The notes beneath the pieces are model-generated. The model had not been told where the DNA came from, searched no databases, and saw nothing but the letters and a program-made list of their open reading frames with translations. A stretch of 64,000 nt of DNA. It comes from Christensenella sp034926635 (GTDB lineage: Bacteria > Bacillota > Clostridia > Christensenellales > Christensenellaceae). Made by a program: the position numbers and the translations under genes. The stretch is from positions 1-64,000 of the forward strand of contig JAYFQX010000011.1 in assembly GCA_034926635.1 (NCBI GenBank). The letters run 5' to 3'. Of the stretch, positions 26,622 to 36,800 are shown piece by piece (position 1 is the stretch's first letter; each line of letters starts with the position of its first letter).

Positions 26622-29600
26622 GTGGCGACCGGTCGAAAAAAGAACAAATTGGCCTTTACGCTTGTGGAACTGGTTGTAGTCATTGCAATTATCGGCGTTT
26701 TGGCCGCATTTCTAATCCCATCCGTAGCAGGATACATCAAAAATGCAAAAGTGGAGGCGCTCAACAACAATGCGCGCACCGTTTATTTGGCTATGCAGAA
26801 TTATTTGACGGACTGGGTGGCGGACGGCAACACCGCCGGGGATATCGGGTCGGACGGCACTGTGAACCTGGAAGCGATTATTCCGGCTGTGCCCGCACAG
26901 GAATTAACAGAAAACAGTGAAAATATCCGTTATCTTACAATGAACCGCAACAATGCCGACAAAAAGTCGACCACGCTTTACCGCCTTCTTTCCAATTATA
27001 TTTCAGACCAGGCGCTTTTAGAAAAATCAATTTTAATCGAATATAACGCTGTAACGGGAAAGGTGCGCGCCGCATTTGTTAGCGAAACGGCTTTTTTGGG
27101 ATACAGCGGAAATGCGCAGGATGCGTCTAACGTTCTTGACAGGCAGACTTCTGCGCTTTTCCAAAAAGAACAGGGATATTATGGGATTGACTACACCGGA
27201 GTAAATCCGCAAAAGCCGCAGGAGCAGGAGCTCGCGGTACGGATCATCAACGAGAACAACATTTTAAAGGTGGAGTGTGATCTCGCCGATCTGGCGGCTT
27301 CGGAAGGAATGGAGTATGAATTCCATGTGTATTCTGCAGAAAATCCGCAGCTCGGTTATCAAATTGTGCTCAACCCGAACCTCACTGATCCCACAAATCC
27401 GCAGGCTGTCGTGTATAACAGTGCAAAAACAGCGATCGACCATGCGGATGCTTCAAGACCGATGACGTATCTTGAGGCAGGAACCGGCGGAAGCGGAAAA
27501 ATTGTATTGATTTTGGATGCGTTTTGTAAATGGAACGCTTATGATTCCACAAAGAAAGTAAGTATGGCGGAACGTTATCCTAACCTGCCGGTAGGCTTGC
27601 TGGACGCGGAGGTGACGGCAAAAGAAGCATCTACGGGAACGGCGGCAGGCGAAGCCGTGAAATCAGAGAATTTTGCATTCAGTTATTTTGCGGGCAGAGA
27701 ATGGAGCGATGCGCAGGGCGGCTATGTTTATCTGCTTTCGGATGCGCGTCATATCAATAATATCCGCTATTTGACAGATCCTGAAAACGGCGGTGCGGTG
27801 ACAGCGTCATTCCGCCAAACACAGAACGTCAGCATGCGCGCCTTTTTTGATACGATAGGCGATAAATCGGCAGCGCAGGGCGAAAAGGTGACGATTTCAC
27901 CACTCGGGGTATTTGCCGGGGCATATACCGCGCGCGTCTCAGAAGAAGGACAGGATAATTTTTCTATCACTGATTTGTCCGTTGCCACGGCTGCCGAAAA
28001 TGCGGGATTGTTTGGCATGAATAAAGGAACTATCAGCAGGGTTACTGTCGCGGGGGCACAGGTGGGTGCAGAAAATACGCCGGTCAGCAAAAACAGCGGA
28101 ATACTCGCCGGGACAAACGCGCAAGGCGGCGTTATCAAAGATTGCCGCGTTTGCGGCTCGGTTTCAGGAGATACTGCGGCGGGCGGTATCGCAGGGGTCA
28201 ATAATGGCGTGATTATGGGATGCGCCGGCGGATCGCTGCCGGATTCAGCCGGAGCGCGGGATCATTTGACAGATATCGGGTATACTTATCACAATACCTA
28301 TTATTATACAGAAAAGATCCTGGAGGACGGTGTGGTAAAAGAGGTGCCGCGAGAAATGCCCTGTGTGATTTCTTCCGGCAAAAATGGTGAAAAGAACGCT
28401 GCGGTCGGCGGGATCGCAGGCAAAAACACCAATATAATATCACAGTGCGTTAATATTTCACAAATACAGAATACCGCAGCAGAAGGTTATGCCGGGGGAT
28501 TGATCGGCTGGAACGAAACCGGAGATCTCAATACGAGCTATAACGCAGGAAGGGTCACCGCTACGGGCAGTGGCAGCAGCGTTGGCGGGGTATGCGGCAA
28601 AAACGGCGGCGCATCGGTGCGCAGCTGCTATAATACAGGAAGAGTCAACCTGACCGCGGATGAAGACAACAGCCCGGACAATTATGTATCGCTTTCCGGC
28701 GGAAATATCGGCGGGGTGATCGGTTATGACGAAGAAAGTGGTGTGGTAACAGATTGCTATGCCATCAACTACATTGGCGTTGACCCGCTTGTACAGGATA
28801 CCGCTGCAGGCGGCATTGTCGGCAGAGACGAGACGGTCGACCCGGAGGCGATTACCAATTGCAGCTTTATTCCCGGCAACGGTGGGGTGAAAGATGCTGC
28901 CGGAGAATCTGTTTTGGGCGCGCGCGTTTCGCTGCGCACGATCTACGAACCGTCAGACCTTGCAGGATTTTATACGGGCGGGGAATGGGAGACGGACACT
29001 GCGCCTCCAAAGGGTACGTTCTTTTATGTCTATCCTTATCTTGCAGGAACACCCGGCACGCAGCAAACGCCATGGGAAGAAATTATTCCCGCCGCGCCGG
29101 AGCTGGAGATTCGGCTTGTGAACAGTACGCTTTTGACGGCGGAATGGCCTGACAGTGACGTAAGTGTTACATCCGGGGTCAGCGTGGAATTCTTGGACGC
29201 AAACGGACAAATGCTCGACAGGATAGACGGGATCGATCTTTCTGCTCTGCGAAGCATTACAACGGCGGAGGACGCGGTCGCGCAGCCTCTTACCAGTATT
29301 TATGGCAACCAATATCCGGCTTACTGCGAAAACGGTATATTTAAGATTATCCTGGACGGCGTTATGATGGACGGGACGGCAAACCGGATTGATAATTATT
29401 TCCGCAATTGGCAGGAAATATCGGCGGGAGTGGTATACCCCGGCGGAACCGAAGCATATTCTAACCGCGAAAACACCATGTACGCGGGGACGGACGCGGC
29501 GGGGAACGCGTTGGTTGCAAACGCACGGCATCTTTACAATGTACGCTATGATCTATTGCGGAGCTTTGTGCAGACGGCGGATATCGCGATGTTGAATTAC

Positions 29601-32264
29601 GACGGAAGTGTCTGTACGATTGCACCGCTTGGCACACTTGGCGGGCGGTACAACGGCGCGGGATATTCCGTTGAAAGCCTGGCGGTTCTTTCTCAAAGCG
29701 GCGACGCAGGGCTTTTTGCTGAAATCAGTGAAGATGCGGCTGTCAGCAACCTTGAGATTGTCTCGGGCTCCATTACGGGCAGTGGAAATCTTGGCGCGGT
29801 TGCGGCGATAAACCGCGGCAGCATAGCAGGCTGTACCGTGCGTACGGGCGTATCCTTTGATTTGGTTTCGGGCAGCAGTGGCATTCAAAAGAATATTGGG
29901 GGAATCGCCGGATGGAATACAGGTATTTCAGCAACGCAAGACGATTCACAAAAGTATCCTGTTACGCCGGGCGATAATTATATCCATACGCAAGACGCAA
30001 CCTTCCAAAAGGGGACGAGTACCGCAACGGTTATCTTCCGGTCGGGGGACGATATAACAACCGGATGGTTCTCCAACCTTTATATTTCGTTCCATTCGCT
30101 CAATACGGACGAACTCGGTATTCCAAAAACATGGAAAAACAGGCTACACAGGGTTTATGTAACAGTGCAAATAAATGGGACGGATTATAACTTATATCGT
30201 GGACTGGGGCAAAGACTTTCGATTCAAGACCTGATCGATCTTGGGCAGAAGGTGCAAGATGGTTATTATTGCTCTTTTTATTCCATTATCTTTGGTCTTT
30301 ATTATCTGTCCGATGTAACGGATATTCCGGGATATGTTACCTATTCCGGCGAAATAACGGATTGCGTGAATGAAGCGAGTATTGCCTTGCCGCAGGGACA
30401 GTCCGGGCAGGATGACAGGATCGGCGGCATCGCAGGGCAGAACGACAGCATCATCGCGCGCTGTATCAGCGGAACCATGCGGCAAGCTCCGGGGATGACC
30501 ACCCAGGAGGCGGTTGATAACCCCACGACCTATACGTCAGAAAAAGGAACCGTGCTTGGCGGTGTTGCAGGTGCAAACGCAGGGGAAATCCAAAACTGTA
30601 TTAATATCGCAAAGGTGGAATCGATTGCAGAATATGGCGCGGTGGGCGGCATTGCGGGGTATAACAACAACAGCGTTACATTGTCATATAATGCGGGCAG
30701 TGTTGTTGCGGCGGGGGATAATAGCAATGTAGGTGGCGTTACCGGTTATAATAAAGAAGCGGTTACTAATTGCTATAATACAGGCAGGGTTAATGTAGAC
30801 GTCAATACAGAAGAAGTTACCATGAATGACGGCAATATCGGCGGCATTACAGGTCGGAACGGCAGCAATGCGCAAGTAGGCTTCTGCTATAATATTGGCT
30901 ATATCGGCAATTCATCCGGCGGTTATGCAGGCGGTGTGATCGGACAAAATTACAACTTCTCTACCAGCGGGAAAATTGTTCAAAATGTTTTCACGCTGAA
31001 ACAGGGAAGATGGAATCAAAACGTGATCGGGTATGGCACGGTACAAGGGGTTTCCAACAGCTCGCTGACTGCCGCAGGCTTAATCTCGGCAAACCTCGGT
31101 TCGCAATTTTCCGCCGATCCGCAGCCGATAGAGCAAACTTATTATTATCCTTATCCTTACCTGCGCGGGAGTTTTGCATCTCAGCAAACACCATGGGAAG
31201 ATACGTCATATGCGCAATACGGGCTGCTTGGCATGGGGACGGAGGAAGAGCCGTTCCAGATTGCTACGTCTTCCGATCTTGCACAGCTTGACGCAGTGGC
31301 TGCGGCAATGCCGGATGCATGCTTTATTCAGACGGCAGACATTGATATGACGGGGATTTCATATGCGCCCGTTGCCGTCCTAAACGGAAAATATGATGGC
31401 AATGGACATACGATAGCCAACTTGAATGTTGCGGTAAGCCCTGTGTGGCAGGACGGCGCAGAATATTATGCAGGCGGCATGACCGCGGATGCGCGGGGCG
31501 GCATTGCGAACCTTTGTTTGTTGAATCCGGTTATTACGGTAACGGCCCCAAGCGGTGTGCAGCAATCCCGGCTTTATGCCGGAATACTTGCGGGCAACAC
31601 CTCCGGAACGATTGAAAACTGCATGACGATCGGCGGCAGTATCCATATAACGGGCACTTCGGATTCTGCGGATCTTTATCTGGGCGGCATCGTAGGGCGT
31701 CAGTCGGCGGCGCAAGTCGTTTCCTGCGCAAGCCTTGCGAATTTGTCTGCGGAAGGAAATGCAGCCAACGTTTATCTGGGCGGCATCACTGGGTATGCAG
31801 CGGGAGACAGCATCGACAATTGTTATTTTGCAGGCAGTTTGCAAACGGTCGGTGATTTTGCTTCCTATCCGGGAGGGATCGCAGGTTATAACGGCGGGGC
31901 AATCAGCGCATGCGTGATTTTGCAGGGATCGGCGGACAGCGCGGTGGGGGCAGGAACGATGGTCAATGCCGATGTATATTCGGAGGAACGGTTGTCAGGT
32001 GACGAAGCTTTGGATTTGCTTGGTTCGGCATGGCGTTTTCATAAGGACACGGGATTCCCCTATCCTCTGTGCATGGATCTACATCAGTTTGTAGCGGGTA
32101 TATGGAGAGTGGAAGATACACAGCCTACACCATCTGCAAGCGAATCGGAAACGGCAAGCCCTTCGCCAACAGCGCAGGCTTCCGAAGGCGTGCCTTTCAC
32201 AGCGTCACCCCAATCGTCCGAAACCGTTGCGACAGAACCGGGAGGTGGTTTGGATGAGGGCTAA
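26622..32264 (+). CDS. Giant prepilin-like surface protein with GLUG-type repeats
   Basis: 1880 residues, over ten times a normal pilin. GTG start at 26622 with GGGGGG 9 bases upstream. The N-terminus is a genuine class III prepilin signal, LAFTLVELVVVIAIIGVLAA, so PilD should process it and it could enter a pilus. From about residue 440 onward the body has many imperfect repeats built on GGIAGxN...I.NCYNTGRV, the GLUG pattern of bacterial adhesins and beta-helix surface proteins. A Ser/Thr/Pro tail ends the protein. It leads an operon with three smaller pilin-like genes. I infer a tip-located adhesin; binding partner unknown. The repeats have diverged at DNA level, so it is not a recent expansion. 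Confidence 0.85.
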   Translation: MATGRKKNKLAFTLVELVVVIAIIGVLAAFLIPSVAGYIKNAKVEALNNNARTVYLAMQNYLTDWVADGNTAGDIGSDGTVNLEAIIPAVPAQELTENSENIRYLTMNRNNADKKSTTLYRLLSNYISDQALLEKSILIEYNAVTGKVRAAFVSETAFLGYSGNAQDASNVLDRQTSALFQKEQGYYGIDYTGVNPQKPQEQELAVRIINENNILKVECDLADLAASEGMEYEFHVYSAENPQLGYQIVLNPNLTDPTNPQAVVYNSAKTAIDHADASRPMTYLEAGTGGSGKIVLILDAFCKWNAYDSTKKVSMAERYPNLPVGLLDAEVTAKEASTGTAAGEAVKSENFAFSYFAGREWSDAQGGYVYLLSDARHINNIRYLTDPENGGAVTASFRQTQNVSMRAFFDTIGDKSAAQGEKVTISPLGVFAGAYTARVSEEGQDNFSITDLSVATAAENAGLFGMNKGTISRVTVAGAQVGAENTPVSKNSGILAGTNAQGGVIKDCRVCGSVSGDTAAGGIAGVNNGVIMGCAGGSLPDSAGARDHLTDIGYTYHNTYYYTEKILEDGVVKEVPREMPCVISSGKNGEKNAAVGGIAGKNTNIISQCVNISQIQNTAAEGYAGGLIGWNETGDLNTSYNAGRVTATGSGSSVGGVCGKNGGASVRSCYNTGRVNLTADEDNSPDNYVSLSGGNIGGVIGYDEESGVVTDCYAINYIGVDPLVQDTAAGGIVGRDETVDPEAITNCSFIPGNGGVKDAAGESVLGARVSLRTIYEPSDLAGFYTGGEWETDTAPPKGTFFYVYPYLAGTPGTQQTPWEEIIPAAPELEIRLVNSTLLTAEWPDSDVSVTSGVSVEFLDANGQMLDRIDGIDLSALRSITTAEDAVAQPLTSIYGNQYPAYCENGIFKIILDGVMMDGTANRIDNYFRNWQEISAGVVYPGGTEAYSNRENTMYAGTDAAGNALVANARHLYNVRYDLLRSFVQTADIAMLNYDGSVCTIAPLGTLGGRYNGAGYSVESLAVLSQSGDAGLFAEISEDAAVSNLEIVSGSITGSGNLGAVAAINRGSIAGCTVRTGVSFDLVSGSSGIQKNIGGIAGWNTGISATQDDSQKYPVTPGDNYIHTQDATFQKGTSTATVIFRSGDDITTGWFSNLYISFHSLNTDELGIPKTWKNRLHRVYVTVQINGTDYNLYRGLGQRLSIQDLIDLGQKVQDGYYCSFYSIIFGLYYLSDVTDIPGYVTYSGEITDCVNEASIALPQGQSGQDDRIGGIAGQNDSIIARCISGTMRQAPGMTTQEAVDNPTTYTSEKGTVLGGVAGANAGEIQNCINIAKVESIAEYGAVGGIAGYNNNSVTLSYNAGSVVAAGDNSNVGGVTGYNKEAVTNCYNTGRVNVDVNTEEVTMNDGNIGGITGRNGSNAQVGFCYNIGYIGNSSGGYAGGVIGQNYNFSTSGKIVQNVFTLKQGRWNQNVIGYGTVQGVSNSSLTAAGLISANLGSQFSADPQPIEQTYYYPYPYLRGSFASQQTPWEDTSYAQYGLLGMGTEEEPFQIATSSDLAQLDAVAAAMPDACFIQTADIDMTGISYAPVAVLNGKYDGNGHTIANLNVAVSPVWQDGAEYYAGGMTADARGGIANLCLLNPVITVTAPSGVQQSRLYAGILAGNTSGTIENCMTIGGSIHITGTSDSADLYLGGIVGRQSAAQVVSCASLANLSAEGNAANVYLGGITGYAAGDSIDNCYFAGSLQTVGDFASYPGGIAGYNGGAISACVILQGSADSAVGAGTMVNADVYSEERLSGDEALDLLGSAWRFHKDTGFPYPLCMDLHQFVAGIWRVEDTQPTPSASESETASPSPTAQASEGVPFTASPQSSETVATEPGGGLDEG

Positions 32265-32790
32265 ACCGCGTGCCAAAGAAGGCGCTTCTATTGTCATTGC
32301 GCTCATCCTGCTGATCGTTTTTTTGTTGGTAGGCATCTCTGTGCTGACGGCATCGGAGGCTTCTGTGCAAAGTACGGCAGCGCTGCGCGAAAACAAACAA
32401 CTTTATTATTATGCGCGTTCTACTGCGCTTGCAGTAACGGAAAACCTGACGGATGCGAAAAATGATGCGCTTGCAAATTTGCTTGTCAAGATGGTTGAGG
32501 CAGAGCCGGAGCGTCGCGAATATACCTGTGATCTATCGGCGGACGGTATGCCGGCGGATTTTCTAAAAGAGGACGGCAGCGGTTCTTTGAATGCCGAGCC
32601 GCTTCAGATCACGCTGAAGGGTGTTCGTTTTGATGAAAACGGGGGCTTGCTCAGTGTGGACAGGTTGACCATTGTCTATTGTTTTTATTATCGTGAACAG
32701 ATTTATAAAATGACGGCAGATTACAGTTATCGGAGGCCGGAAAATGAAGAGAAAACCGGATGGACTCTTACAAAATATGATCAGGCGTAA
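32254..32790 (+). CDS. PilX-like minor pilin
   Basis: 178 residues from the ATG at 32254, 8 bases after GGGAGG; it overlaps the giant prepilin gene by 11 bases. The N-terminus is a basic stretch, then a long hydrophobic helix (GASIVIALILLIVFLLVGIS) without the Glu5 of classic prepilins, followed by a Tyr-containing helix. This is the PilX/GspK-like layout of pilus-priming subunits. Such proteins usually form the tip complex with two or three other minor pilins, which fits the next two genes. Confidence 0.7.
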   Translation: MRAKPRAKEGASIVIALILLIVFLLVGISVLTASEASVQSTAALRENKQLYYYARSTALAVTENLTDAKNDALANLLVKMVEAEPERREYTCDLSADGMPADFLKEDGSGSLNAEPLQITLKGVRFDENGGLLSVDRLTIVYCFYYREQIYKMTADYSYRRPENEEKTGWTLTKYDQA

Positions 32791-33097
32791 GCGCAAAAGC
32801 GGGGAAATGCTGGTGGAGACGATTGTCAGCCTTGCCATTTTTGCACTTGTTATGCTGGTGGTGGCGACTATGACGGCTGCTTCTTTTCATATGCTGGAGA
32901 ACTCGGATAAAGAATATAAAAGTATCTGGGAACAAAGCAGCGAGATTGAAACAGGTCAATATGCAGGGCAGCCGCAGGCAGGAGAAGATAAATTATATTT
33001 TTCATTTGATGATAAGGATCACACCAAGACCCAGTCGGAGATTGATATTTACAGCGACGGTCCGATTACTTTTTTTGAAGCAGGTAACGCAGGATGA
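32744..33097 (+). CDS. Small prepilin-like protein (minor pilin)
   Basis: 117 residues. Start at 32744 with GGAGG 7 bases upstream; it overlaps the previous gene by 47 bases. The N-terminus has a basic leader ending KRKSG, then EMLVETIVSLAIFALVMLVV: Glu at the +5 position is kept but Phe1 is replaced. The region after the helix is only about 75 residues. An ATG at 32777 is an alternative start. It belongs to the minor-pilin operon, and its stop overlaps the next start as ATGA. Confidence 0.72.
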   Translation: MKRKPDGLLQNMIRRKRKSGEMLVETIVSLAIFALVMLVVATMTAASFHMLENSDKEYKSIWEQSSEIETGQYAGQPQAGEDKLYFSFDDKDHTKTQSEIDIYSDGPITFFEAGNAG

Positions 33098-33624
33098 AGA
33101 AACAGAAAAGGAAAAATTCCAAAAACCGTCAGGGCTTTACCCTGGTGGAGCTGGTAATTGCGATTGCCGTGTTTGCTATTTTTTCTGTGGGCGCGTGCGC
33201 TGTTCTGGTGCCGGTGTTCAACATATACGGAGCCGCCGCAAAACAAGCTGATGCGCAGGTCATCGCATCGGATATTTTGGGGGCGGTGCAAAGCGAGCTT
33301 GCGTACGCGTATGGGGACAATGCGCCTGTAATATCTGAGGATGGTCTTACTATTGCGTTCAGAGGACACTACGGTGACACGCAAATTACTGCTGCGCCAA
33401 AAGACGGCGATGCCGGATATCTATATATGATGCGCGGTACGCAAAAACAATACGAGCTTTTTTATGACAGTGCCTATTATAAGGGCGATACCGTAACAAT
33501 GCTTTTTGAGGACACAGGGGAAACCGGGCAGGTTTTTCACGTTACGGTGACGGTTTTGGGAAGCGACGGAAAAGTGCTTTGTCAGACTTCGGCAGATACG
33601 CGTCCGCTTGCATTTGGCGTATAA
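33094..33624 (+). CDS. Type IV prepilin-like protein (minor pilin)
   Basis: 176 residues with a textbook class III signal, NRQGFTLVELVIAIAVFAIF, cleaved after Gly, Glu at +5. The C-terminal domain of about 130 residues has no motif I recognise. Start and preceding stop overlap by four bases. It is the last gene of the minor-pilin operon; 227 bases separate it from the giant PAS/GGDEF/EAL gene. Confidence 0.85.
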   Translation: MKKQKRKNSKNRQGFTLVELVIAIAVFAIFSVGACAVLVPVFNIYGAAAKQADAQVIASDILGAVQSELAYAYGDNAPVISEDGLTIAFRGHYGDTQITAAPKDGDAGYLYMMRGTQKQYELFYDSAYYKGDTVTMLFEDTGETGQVFHVTVTVLGSDGKVLCQTSADTRPLAFGV

Positions 33625-33679
33625 GCATGCCGGACCCGAACGATACGGTTTTAAAAGATAAATTTCCGTATGGATGCGT

Positions 33680-33739
33680 TATCCTCGTTTGCCTTAGTTG
33701 CGGCTAAGGATCGCTCGGCTGCGTTGCCCTGCAAAAAGG
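33680..33739 (+). repeat. Dispersed intergenic repeat, copy B
   Basis: Starts TATCCTCG and contains CGGC, ATC, CGGCT, GTTGCCCTGCAAAAA in the same order and spacing as copy A (18075-18134, opposite strand). In the frame of copy A it would contain a stop, so the similarity is not due to a shared coding sequence. Confidence 0.5.
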
Positions 33740-33784
33740 CTTTGCTTCAGGCGTGTTGGTTTGGGCGGTATACTTTAGGATGTG

Positions 33785-33814
33785 TTGTCAATAAATTTTT
33801 TGCTAGATTATAAA
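33785..33814 (+). promoter_or_regulatory. Promoter of the giant PAS/GGDEF/EAL gene
   Basis: TTGTCA (33785-33790), an 18-base spacer, TATAAA (33809-33814), 37 bases before the start. The gene thus has its own promoter although it follows the pilin operon. Confidence 0.6.
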
Positions 33815-33851
33815 GGAATTATAAAAGAAACAAAAGTAAACGGAGCGTGCT

Positions 33852-36800
33852 ATGGCAGAGAAAAAACCTTATCACAATATTATTAATTCGGTTTTGCAGT
33901 CGGTGCTTGAAAACACGACGGATATTGTTTTTGTCAAGGGTCTTGATTTTGTTTATCTTGGGGCATCGAAACCATTTGTACAAATGGTGGGCAAGGATTC
34001 TGTAAAAGAGGTGGTCGGGAAAACCGATCAAGAGCTTTTTGACGATGAAGGTCTTACGGAGTGTTATCATAAAAATGACCAATTCGTTATGGAGCAGGGG
34101 GTGCCCCGTATAGATTATGAGGAGCCTCTACCCGGTATCAATGGGAAACCGCGATATGGGCTAGTTTCCAAATACCCTATTATGGGAAAAGACGGAAAAG
34201 CTGTCGGCGTTTTGGGGATTGCAAGGGAAGTTACCCACGAATACGAAGCATCGCGTGATTATCAAAAAGAATTGGATTACCTGTTGGATTTACAGGGGGA
34301 TGTTCGCACTGCCTTTTTATTTGATTTAACGGAATGGCGTATTGTGGCTGTGCGTAATCAGGACAAGGCAAATAGCATTATTTCAGATTGCCATACAATT
34401 GAAGATTATCTAAAAAATGCCGCGAACTGCGTGGCTGACAGCGAGGAAGCACGTTCTTTTTTCCGCAGCTTTTCCAAAGAAAATATGCTCAAATGGTATG
34501 AAAGCGGCAAGCGGGAGCTCAAGCTGGAGTATCTACGCCGTATGCCGGACGGGAAGGAACGTTGGGTACAGAACGAAATTCGTTTTTTGACGGATCCGGT
34601 GACCCGGCATATTTCTATCGTGTTTATTTTGCGTGATATTGACGAGATAAAGCGTGCGGAAAAAGAACTGGAGCGCGCCGCGGAATATGACGCCATGACG
34701 GGGCTTTTGAACCGTAATTCGACCATGAAGCGCATTGGCAACTTCCTTGCGCAGGATGGCGCGGCGGGAACGCACGCACTTTTTATGATTGACATTGATA
34801 ATTTTAAGACCATCAACGACACGTTTGGACACCAGAAGGGCGACGAGGTTTTGGTGGAGGTTGCTTCATCTATCCGTCATAGTTTCCGGGACACCGATAT
34901 TGTGGGGCGTATTGGCGGCGATGAATTTTTTGTTTTGATGAAAAATATTATGGACATCAAAACAGCGAGGAGAAAGGCAAGGGAATTGATTGAGGCACTG
35001 CAGTATGTCTGCCCAACCTCCTGTATTGCGTTTGAACTTTCCGGCAGTGTAGGCATCAGCCTGTATGAGGCAAGTGGAAAGACACTGGATGAATTGTATG
35101 CCGAGGCGGATGCTGCACTTTATAAAGCAAAATCTGCGGGGAAAAACAGATTTGCTTTTTCGTTTGATGATGATGCACCACAGGAACCCGAGAATTTGGA
35201 AACAGGGTTCAACAGTCCGGTTAATTTGCAGGCGTTGATGGAAAACATGGATGGTGCGCTGTTGGTGGTGGAAATTACTGAAGATGAAGAAATTCGTGTA
35301 ATCTACGCGAACAACAGCATTTTCAGGGGAGTGGTATTTACCGGTCAGCGGGAAAGAAAAAATGCCTTTATAAACCTCATCGTTAAGGAAGACCTGGATG
35401 GGTTTCGCGAGGCGCTTTTATCAGCTGCACGCGACAAAACCGTTCTTGACTATGACTACCGGATCTATGGAGAAAAAGACGAAGTGTTGTGGAGACATGC
35501 GCGCGGTACATGCCTTCCGGACAGTAACTATGGCATTCAACGCATGCTGATTGTAGCGAGTGATATTACAAAAATCAAGAAAAACGAAGAGAAGCTCGCG
35601 TTTGCAGAGCTGCGATACCGCACAGCCATTGAGCAAAGCGATCTTTTGCTTTGGGCGGTTGACCTGCGGACAAAAGAGCTTGTTTTTTCGGGACCCGGTG
35701 CACAGCTGCTTGGCTGCGGGGGCAAAACATATTATGACCCGCTTTATTCCAGAATCGAGAACGGTGCGATTCATCCCGATTTCATAACGGAGTTCCGCCG
35801 GATGTATGAAGACATTTATGCAGGCAGGGAAAGCGGTGAATATACCATCGTAACAATTGGTGAAAACGGAATGGAATATCCAGGGAGAGCATGCTATCAG
35901 CTTTTGAAAGATTCTCAAAATAAACCTTATTATGCCATTGGTACGACAGTGCCGCTGATGAAAGAGCAAGAGCTGGAGCTGTACCGCACGATGGAGCATG
36001 GTGGCGTTTTTTCGGTGCGGATAGACGAAGATTTTACGTTGATTTACGGAAACGACCGTTATTATGCGATCCATGGGTATACACGCAAAAGCATGCTTGT
36101 AAAGCTTGCCAATAAATGTAAAGCATATATACATCCGGAAGACCTGCCTGCTGTCCGCATAAGAATCAATGAGACACTTGATGAAGGAAAAACCACGGCG
36201 ATGTGGTTTATGCGGATTATTACTGAGGACGGAGAAATCAAACATACGCAAGTCAGCGGAGAATTCAGAAAGCAGCAGGATGGTTCTTATCTGATGAACG
36301 GTGTTGTGATTGACATTACTGACCGCAAGCTGCCCACGCTGGCTTTGGAAAAGCAGAAGGCGGGGCTCAAAGAACGATATGATAATATGCTGTATCTTCG
36401 TGAGAACCCCGGCAAAAATATAATTGCATCCGCTTATCTTGATTTGACTGCAAACAGCTGTCACGACTGTCGTTCCTGTTATGAAAAAATACGCGAAGAG
36501 GTAAACAGCGATACGGCGGACGGATACTTTGCGGCGGTCAGCCGTCAGCAGGCGGATCCGGCACAAACGAGTGTATACGAACGGCGGTTTAACAGAGAGG
36601 CGCTGATAACCAGGTTTGAAGCAGGAGTCTCTCAGGTCTCCTGTGAGTATCGGATTTGGGTAGGATCTGAGGATGCCATTTGGGTACGGTCTAATATTCT
36701 GATGATAAGGAACCCGCAAACGGAGCATGTGGAAGGACTGGTATATGCGGTAGATATTAATGCTGAAAAGAATATCCAGTTTACGGTTGACAGGCTGCTT

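Noticed and set aside
26622..32264. Recent tandem duplication at DNA level in the giant pilin
   Set aside because: The protein repeats are clear but the DNA copies have diverged too much; no long identical repeats were seen.
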